Shown here: positions 5,384 through 9,347 of the stretch, in pieces
How the letters are laid out: each line of letters begins with the position of its first letter
Position numbering within the stretch: the stretch's first letter is position 1
NCBI GenBank assembly: GCA_021786815.1
Contig: JAJYMR010000044.1
Span: 1-9,347, forward strand
DNA: 9,347 nucleotides
Direction of reading: 5' to 3'
From: Deltaproteobacteria bacterium
Lineage (GTDB): Bacteria; Desulfobacterota; Binatia; Binatales; Binataceae
Notes under the pieces: model-generated
Seen by the model: only the letters and a program-made list of their open reading frames with translations
Told to the model about the DNA's origin: nothing
Databases searched by the model: none
Position numbers and translations under genes: made by a program

Positions 5384-6617
5384 AAATACCTGGCTCGTGT
5401 TCAGGCGCGAGTACCTGGAGCGGGTGCTCTCGCTCTCCTTCGCACTGACGACGCTTTTGATGCCGTCATTCCTGCTCGGGACAGTGCTGTTGCCCGCAGT
5501 GCTGTCGAGTTCGGAGGCCTCGCACGTGCGAAGCCTCGTGATTGTTTCGCCCGACAAGGCATTCGGCGAATCGGTGCGCGGGCGGCTTTGGCTCGAGAGC
5601 AACGGCCTTTACGTGGCGCGGGTCGAAACCGACGCGTCGGCCTCCGAGCGCGCGCTTCTCAACCGCGAACTGCGCGCGGGAAGGATCAACGCCTACGTCG
5701 TGCTCGACCGCGACGCCGTCGAGCGCGGGGATATTGCGTACTTCACCGGCAGCCGAAGCGACTTCATCGGTTCGGGCCTTGTGCGCGACGCGGTGGCCTA
5801 CGCGATCCGGCGTGAGCGCTTGATCCGGCGCGGTGTTCCGGCCGCCGAGGCCGACTCGATGCTTGCCACGGTCAAGTTTCGCACGGTCAACGTCGCGAGC
5901 TCCGATGGCGCCAGCGGTGACATGCTGGGCGGGATGCTTGCGGAATTCGGGCTCGTGTTCCTGTTGTTTATCACGCTGCTTTCGTACGGCGTGATGGTGA
6001 TGCGGTCGGTGATGGAGGAGAAGGGCTCGCGGATCGTCGAGGTGCTGCTCTGTTCACTCACCTCGAATGAGCTGATGGCCGGCAAAATAATAGGTACTGG
6101 CGCGGTCGGACTCACGCAGGCCGCGGTATGGGCGGTGATGATGGTCGCGGTGACGCCGTGGCTGGCGAGTGCGCTCCATGTTGGCACGATCCATCTGGCG
6201 GCCTCGTGGTTCGTGTACTTTGCGGTGTTCTACACGCTCGGGTTCCTGCTGTACGCCGCGATGTTTGCGGCGGTGGGAGCGGCCTTCGAGTCGATGGAGG
6301 ACGCGCAGCAGTGGAACCTGGTCATCATCTCACCCCTGATAGCGGCGACGGTCCTGATGGGGCCGGGTTTGGGCGCGCCTGACGGACCGCTTGTGGTCGC
6401 GGCGTCGATGGTGCCGTTCTGCTCGCCGCTCGTGATGTACACAAGAATCGTGTCGGGCAATCCGCCGCCGTGGCAGATTGGCCTTTCGATCGCGCTTCTT
6501 GCGGCGACCATCTGGCTTGCGCTTCGCCTTTGCGGACGGATTTACCGGGTCGGAATATTGATGTACGGCAAACGGGTTCGGATTGGAGAAATCGCAAAAT
6601 GGCTGCGCTACTCGTGA
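5364..6617 (+). CDS. ABC-2 type transporter permease, NatB/YhaP-like
   Basis: A 417-residue membrane subunit that should pair with the ATPase just upstream. Topology read from the sequence: a membrane helix at about 24-47, a large soluble domain at about 50-190 expected outside the cytoplasmic membrane, then five or six helices at about 194-214, 246-270, 281-307, 318-336, 342-361 and 372-390. The coupling segment SVMEEKGSRIVEVLL (215-229), followed by ELMAGK (236-241), is characteristic of ABC2_membrane_3 permeases. ATG 5364 lies inside the end of the ATPase gene (20-base overlap), implying translational coupling. GTG 5370 is an alternative with AAAGG nine bases before it. Sodium export is the NatAB precedent, but this sequence does not settle the substrate. 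Confidence 0.9.
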   Translation: MAVHGLRNTWLVFRREYLERVLSLSFALTTLLMPSFLLGTVLLPAVLSSSEASHVRSLVIVSPDKAFGESVRGRLWLESNGLYVARVETDASASERALLNRELRAGRINAYVVLDRDAVERGDIAYFTGSRSDFIGSGLVRDAVAYAIRRERLIRRGVPAAEADSMLATVKFRTVNVASSDGASGDMLGGMLAEFGLVFLLFITLLSYGVMVMRSVMEEKGSRIVEVLLCSLTSNELMAGKIIGTGAVGLTQAAVWAVMMVAVTPWLASALHVGTIHLAASWFVYFAVFYTLGFLLYAAMFAAVGAAFESMEDAQQWNLVIISPLIAATVLMGPGLGAPDGPLVVAASMVPFCSPLVMYTRIVSGNPPPWQIGLSIALLAATIWLALRLCGRIYRVGILMYGKRVRIGEIAKWLRYS

Positions 6618-6624
6618 TGCCTTT

Positions 6625-6645
6625 CGCGCGCCGACGCGTGTTTTT
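6625..6645 (+). terminator. Intrinsic terminator after the ABC exporter genes
   Basis: CGCGCG (6625-6630) pairs with CGCGTG (6635-6640) over six bases, including one G-T wobble, around the tetraloop CCGA. Five T residues follow immediately (6641-6645), with a second T5 run at 6651-6655. It lies seven bases after the permease stop, so it plausibly ends the 4111-6617 transcript. Confidence 0.6.
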
Positions 6646-6778
6646 CGCGGTTTTTCTGTGCGCGGGGCCATCCGGCAAGGAGAAAGATGCGGCGAACTTC
6701 ACATCGCGGAAAATCGCTGCTATTTAGAGCACGCCGGATGACGAGGGGCGCCGTCCGGGGGATCCCGGGCGATTAAGA

Positions 6779-6808
6779 TTGCCTGATTAGCTGGCTTTCC
6801 ATTATAAG
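6779..6808 (+). promoter_or_regulatory. Sigma-70-like promoter for mdh-sdhCA
   Basis: TTGCCT (6779-6784, four of six to TTGACA), an 18-base AT-leaning spacer and TATAAG (6803-6808, five of six to TATAAT). The start of transcription would fall about 6814-6816, roughly 38 bases before the mdh start codon. It sits in an AT-richer pocket downstream of the terminator at 6625-6645, consistent with a new transcription unit. Confidence 0.6.
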
Positions 6809-6813
6809 CTAGG

Positions 6814-6838
6814 CTTCAGAATCGCCACGATCCTGAAG
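6814..6838 (+). promoter_or_regulatory. Near-perfect palindrome at the 5' end of the mdh transcript
   Basis: Arms CTTCAGAATCG (6814-6824) and CGATCCTGAAG (6828-6838) match over eleven bases with a single mismatch around the centre CCA. The palindrome begins at the predicted transcription start and ends three bases before the ribosome-binding site GGAGAG (6842-6847). It could be a repressor operator overlapping +1 or a 5' leader hairpin affecting mRNA stability or initiation. The sequence alone cannot separate these. Confidence 0.5.
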
Positions 6839-6852
6839 TGCGGAGAGTTACT

Positions 6853-7791
6853 GTGGCAAGAAAAAAGATCGCGTTTATCGGTTCGGGTAATGTGGGTGCG
6901 ACCTGCGCGCACCTGTGTTTTCTAGGCGGCCTCGGCGACATCGCCCTGTACGACATCATCGACGGCCTTCCGCAGGGCAAGGCCCTCGACATGCTGGAGT
7001 CGGCGCCGGTGCTGGGCGTGGACGCCAACGTGACCGGCAGCACGGACATCCGCGCTATCGAAGGCGCCGACTGCTGCGTGGTCACTTCCGGCTCCCCGCG
7101 CAAGCCCGGGATGAGCCGCGACGATCTGCTCAAGATCAACGCGAAGGTGATGAACGACGTCGGCGTGGCTATAAAGAATCACGCTCCGAACGCCTTCGTG
7201 ATCGTGGTCACGAATCCGCTCGACGCGATGGTGACGCAGATGAAGCGGGTCACCGGGTTTCCGAAGGGCCGGGTCGCGGGCCAGGCAGGAGTGCTCGATT
7301 CGGCGCGCTATCGGACCTTCCTTGCGATGGAGCTTGGCGTGTCGGTCCAGAGCGTGCAGGCGATGGTGCTCGGCGGGCACGGCGACGACATGGTTCCGGT
7401 GCGCAGCTATACGACGGTGGGCGGCGTTCCGATCGAACGGTATGTCACGGCCAGGCGCCTGGACGAGATAGAGAGCAGGACTCGTCAGGGCGGCGGCGAG
7501 ATCGTCAACCTGATGAAGACGTCGTCGTATTACGCGGCCGGAGCGGCGGCGTATAAGATGGTCGAGGCGTACCTGCGCGACCGCAAGGAAATGATGCCGT
7601 GCGCGGCCTATCTCGAAGGCGAGTACGGAGTGCAGGGGCTTTATGCGGGCGTGCCGGTGATAGTCGGCGCGGGAGGGGTGGAGCGGATCGTCGAGATCGC
7701 GCTCACCGAGGCGGAAAAGAAGGCTTTTGCCAGCTCGGTCGCTCATGTGCGCGAACTGGTCGAGGCGATGGACAAGGTTCTCGCGGCTTAG
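6853..7791 (+). CDS. mdh: Malate dehydrogenase (LDH-like type)
   Basis: A 312-residue NAD-dependent malate dehydrogenase, interconverting malate and oxaloacetate in the TCA cycle in the cytoplasm. Visible are the dinucleotide motif GSGNVG (10-15) and acidic Asp34 after the second strand, favouring NAD over NADP. Catalytic-loop Arg83 in SPRKPGMSR is followed by Asn121 in TNPLD, Asp149 and Arg152 in LDSARYR, and proton-acceptor His176 in GGHGD. All sit 19 below the classic LDH numbers (102, 140, 168, 171, 195). Arg at position 102, where lactate dehydrogenases have Gln, marks malate specificity. GTG 6853 is chosen because GGAGAG (6842-6847) sits five bases before it and translation begins directly with ARKKIAFIG. 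An in-frame GTG at 6838 lacks a suitable ribosome-binding site and lies at the palindrome edge. It is 29 bases ahead of sdhC. Confidence 0.95.
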   Translation: MARKKIAFIGSGNVGATCAHLCFLGGLGDIALYDIIDGLPQGKALDMLESAPVLGVDANVTGSTDIRAIEGADCCVVTSGSPRKPGMSRDDLLKINAKVMNDVGVAIKNHAPNAFVIVVTNPLDAMVTQMKRVTGFPKGRVAGQAGVLDSARYRTFLAMELGVSVQSVQAMVLGGHGDDMVPVRSYTTVGGVPIERYVTARRLDEIESRTRQGGGEIVNLMKTSSYYAAGAAAYKMVEAYLRDRKEMMPCAAYLEGEYGVQGLYAGVPVIVGAGGVERIVEIALTEAEKKAFASSVAHVRELVEAMDKVLAA

Positions 7792-7820
7792 AACCGAACC
7801 CGAGAGGCTGGGAACAAGCT

Positions 7821-8486
7821 ATGGCAGACGAGTATGCGGCCGCGATCGCGGCGCCGCGGATGACGGCTGCGGACGAGCGTCACTGGCTGCTGCGGCGCAT
7901 CCACTCGCTGAGCGGGATTATCCCGATCGGCGGTTTTTTGTTCTTCCACCTGTTCGAGAATTCCTACGTGCTGCGAGGCGGCGCGGTGTGGTGGAAGGAA
8001 ACCGAGTTCACGCGCACGTTGCCGCTCGAGATGCTGATCGAGGCGGTCGTCCTGTGGATACCGATCCTTTATCACGGGATCTACGGCCTGATGGTGACGG
8101 TCACCTCGGAGCCGAACGTGGGCGTCTATTCGTATCCGCGCAACATGCAGTACACGTTGCAGAGGATTACGGGCGCGCTTGCCTTCCTGTTCATCCTGTT
8201 CCACGTGCTGACGACTCGGGCGTGGTTCTACATGACCGGGATGGAAACCAATTTCGCGCGCATGCACGCCTTCATGATGAACCCAGTAATCCTGGCGGTT
8301 TATATCGTGGGCGTGGTGTCCTGCATCTACCATCTCTGCAACGGCATCTTCACCTTCTCGATCACCTGGGGTCTGACGGTGGGACCGCGCTCGCAGGCGA
8401 TGGTAAACCGGGCCTGTATCGCGTTGTTCGTTGTACTTTCGATCGTGAGCGTGGCGACGCTGCTCGCGTTCCGCGCACCTGCGTAG
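7821..8486 (+). CDS. sdhC: Succinate dehydrogenase cytochrome b558 subunit (type B)
   Basis: A 221-residue single-chain membrane anchor of a type-B succinate:quinone oxidoreductase. It binds two b hemes and passes electrons from the flavoprotein/iron-sulfur subunits to quinone, probably menaquinone. Five membrane helices are apparent at about 29-46, 69-93, 112-133, 154-176 and 196-217. Histidines 28, 43, 85, 128 and 171, spaced 15/42/43/43, mirror the conserved histidines of the Bacillus subtilis b558 subunit as I recall them; four are expected to ligate the two hemes. Motifs include RRIHSLSG, FFHLFENS and LFHVLTTRAWF. ATG 7821 follows GGGAA with about six bases between. The frame is open upstream through mdh, but that part is not coding. 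Nine bases separate its stop from sdhA. Confidence 0.92.
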   Translation: MADEYAAAIAAPRMTAADERHWLLRRIHSLSGIIPIGGFLFFHLFENSYVLRGGAVWWKETEFTRTLPLEMLIEAVVLWIPILYHGIYGLMVTVTSEPNVGVYSYPRNMQYTLQRITGALAFLFILFHVLTTRAWFYMTGMETNFARMHAFMMNPVILAVYIVGVVSCIYHLCNGIFTFSITWGLTVGPRSQAMVNRACIALFVVLSIVSVATLLAFRAPA

Positions 8487-8495
8487 GAGAGGATC

Positions 8496-9347
8496 ATGCC
8501 GGGACATCATATAGTCGTTGGCGGCGGACTCGCGGGATTGATGACCGCGATGAAGCTGGCCGAACAGGGCGAACAGGTTGACCTCTTCTCGATCGTGCCG
8601 GTCAAGCGCTCGCATTCGGTATGCGCGCAGGGCGGTATCAACGGCGCGGTCAACACCAAGGGCGAAGGCGATTCGCCCTTGATACACTTCGACGACACGA
8701 TCTACGGCGGCGACTTCCTGGCGCATCAGCCGCCCGTCAAGGGGATGTGCGAAGCCGCGCCCGCGATCATCTACCTGTTCGACCGGATGGGCGTGATGTT
8801 CAACCGCACGCCCGAGGGATTGATCGACTTCCGCCGTTTCGGCGGCACCAAGCACCATCGCACCGCCTTCGCCGGCGCGACCACCGGACAGCAGCTCCTG
8901 TACGCCCTCGACGAGCAGGTGCGGCGCTACGAGGTCGACGGTCTGGTCAGGAAGTTCGAAGCGTGGGAGATGCTCAGCATCGTCCAGGACGAGTCGGGCG
9001 AGTGCAAGGGCATCTGCGCGATCGACACGCGTTCGCTCGAAATCCGCGCGTTTCCTGCCGACAGCGTGATGATCGCGACCGGCGGACCGGGCCTTATCTT
9101 CGGCCGCTCGACCCAGTCTCTCGTCAACACCGGTTCCGCAGCGAGCGCCTGCTATCAGCAGGGCGCGACCTACGCCAACGGCGAGTTCATCCAGGTGCAT
9201 CCGACGGCAGTGCCGGGCGAGGACAAGAACCGGCTGATTTCGGAATCGATCCGCGGCGAGGGCGGACGGGTGTGGACCTATCGCGACGGCAAGCCGTGGT
9301 ACTTCCTCGAGGAAATGTACCCGGCCTACGGCAACCTGGTTCCGCGC
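8496..9347 (+). CDS. sdhA: Succinate dehydrogenase flavoprotein subunit, 5' part (truncated by window end)
   Basis: The first 284 residues of the FAD-carrying catalytic subunit, which oxidises succinate to fumarate; the full family length is about 580-640, and the frame is still open at the edge. Visible are the FAD-binding motif GGGLAGL (9-15) and RSHSVCAQGGINGA with His40, the expected covalent FAD attachment site. Further on are HHRTAFAG (120-127), ATGGPG (194-199), substrate-site FIQVHPTA with His235 and Thr237, and SIRGEGG with the active-site Arg253. The LISES, RGEGGRVWTYRDGKPWYFLEE-type and YPAYGNLVPR segments resemble the Bacillus/epsilonproteobacterial type-B branch. ATG 8496 is preceded by AGGAGAGG (8485-8492) overlapping the sdhC stop. 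sdhB (iron-sulfur subunit) is expected immediately downstream. Confidence 0.95.
   Translation, partial: MPGHHIVVGGGLAGLMTAMKLAEQGEQVDLFSIVPVKRSHSVCAQGGINGAVNTKGEGDSPLIHFDDTIYGGDFLAHQPPVKGMCEAAPAIIYLFDRMGVMFNRTPEGLIDFRRFGGTKHHRTAFAGATTGQQLLYALDEQVRRYEVDGLVRKFEAWEMLSIVQDESGECKGICAIDTRSLEIRAFPADSVMIATGGPGLIFGRSTQSLVNTGSAASACYQQGATYANGEFIQVHPTAVPGEDKNRLISESIRGEGGRVWTYRDGKPWYFLEEMYPAYGNLVPR

Noticed and set aside
4502..5602. Minus-strand open frame of 366 codons
   Set aside because: Antisense to the ABC ATPase and permease; no domain, signal or ribosome-binding support.
7788..9200. Minus-strand open frame of 470 codons
   Set aside because: It lies antisense to sdhC and sdhA, both of which carry full family motifs. 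The His/Arg/Asp-rich translation is what GC3-biased genes give on the opposite strand.
1..9347. tRNA, rRNA, insertion sequence, phage, toxin-antitoxin or defence genes
   Set aside because: I saw no cloverleaf, transposase, integrase, restriction-like or antitoxin-like motifs; the coding content is metabolic, transport or unassigned.

Overview
This window is GC-rich, with strong G/C preference at third codon positions. It carries seven complete protein genes of ordinary density and one gene (sdhA) cut by the right edge. A periplasmic DUF1329 protein, a NatAB-like ABC exporter, an amidase-signature enzyme, an LDH-like malate dehydrogenase and a type-B succinate dehydrogenase point to a free-living Gram-negative bacterium outside the classic proteobacterial model organisms. 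DUF1329 expansion, GC content and palindromic intergenic repeats fit uncultivated Desulfobacterota-related lineages such as Binatota. That placement is inference; no rRNA or other marker is present.

Layout: (1) 1-455 is a gene-free, palindrome-rich stretch. (2) 456-1874 is an amidase with an intact Lys/cis-Ser/Ser triad but an unusual Arg next to the nucleophile. (3) 1977-2144 is a 55-residue conserved-looking protein. (4) 2145-2569 is a second repeat-rich, gene-free stretch sharing a 17-base core with the first. (5) 2570-3910, minus strand, is an exported DUF1329 protein with its own candidate promoter and a strong ribosome-binding site. (6) 4111-6617, plus strand, holds a small possibly exported protein, an ABC ATPase and an ABC-2 permease overlapping it by 20 bases, closed by a hairpin/T-run terminator. 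(7) From a good sigma-70-like promoter at 6779-6808, an mdh-sdhC-sdhA operon runs to the window end.

Functionally, the right third is a TCA-cycle operon. SdhCA (with SdhB expected just beyond the edge) oxidises succinate to fumarate with electrons going to quinone, and Mdh oxidises malate to oxaloacetate. The ABC pair probably exports an unknown substrate. The amidase, DUF1329 protein and the two small proteins have no demonstrable link to each other. I did not find a convincing new multi-gene system. The most useful leads are the dispersed palindromic repeats, the amidase active-site substitution, the hairpin at the 5' end of the mdh transcript, and the small proteins.
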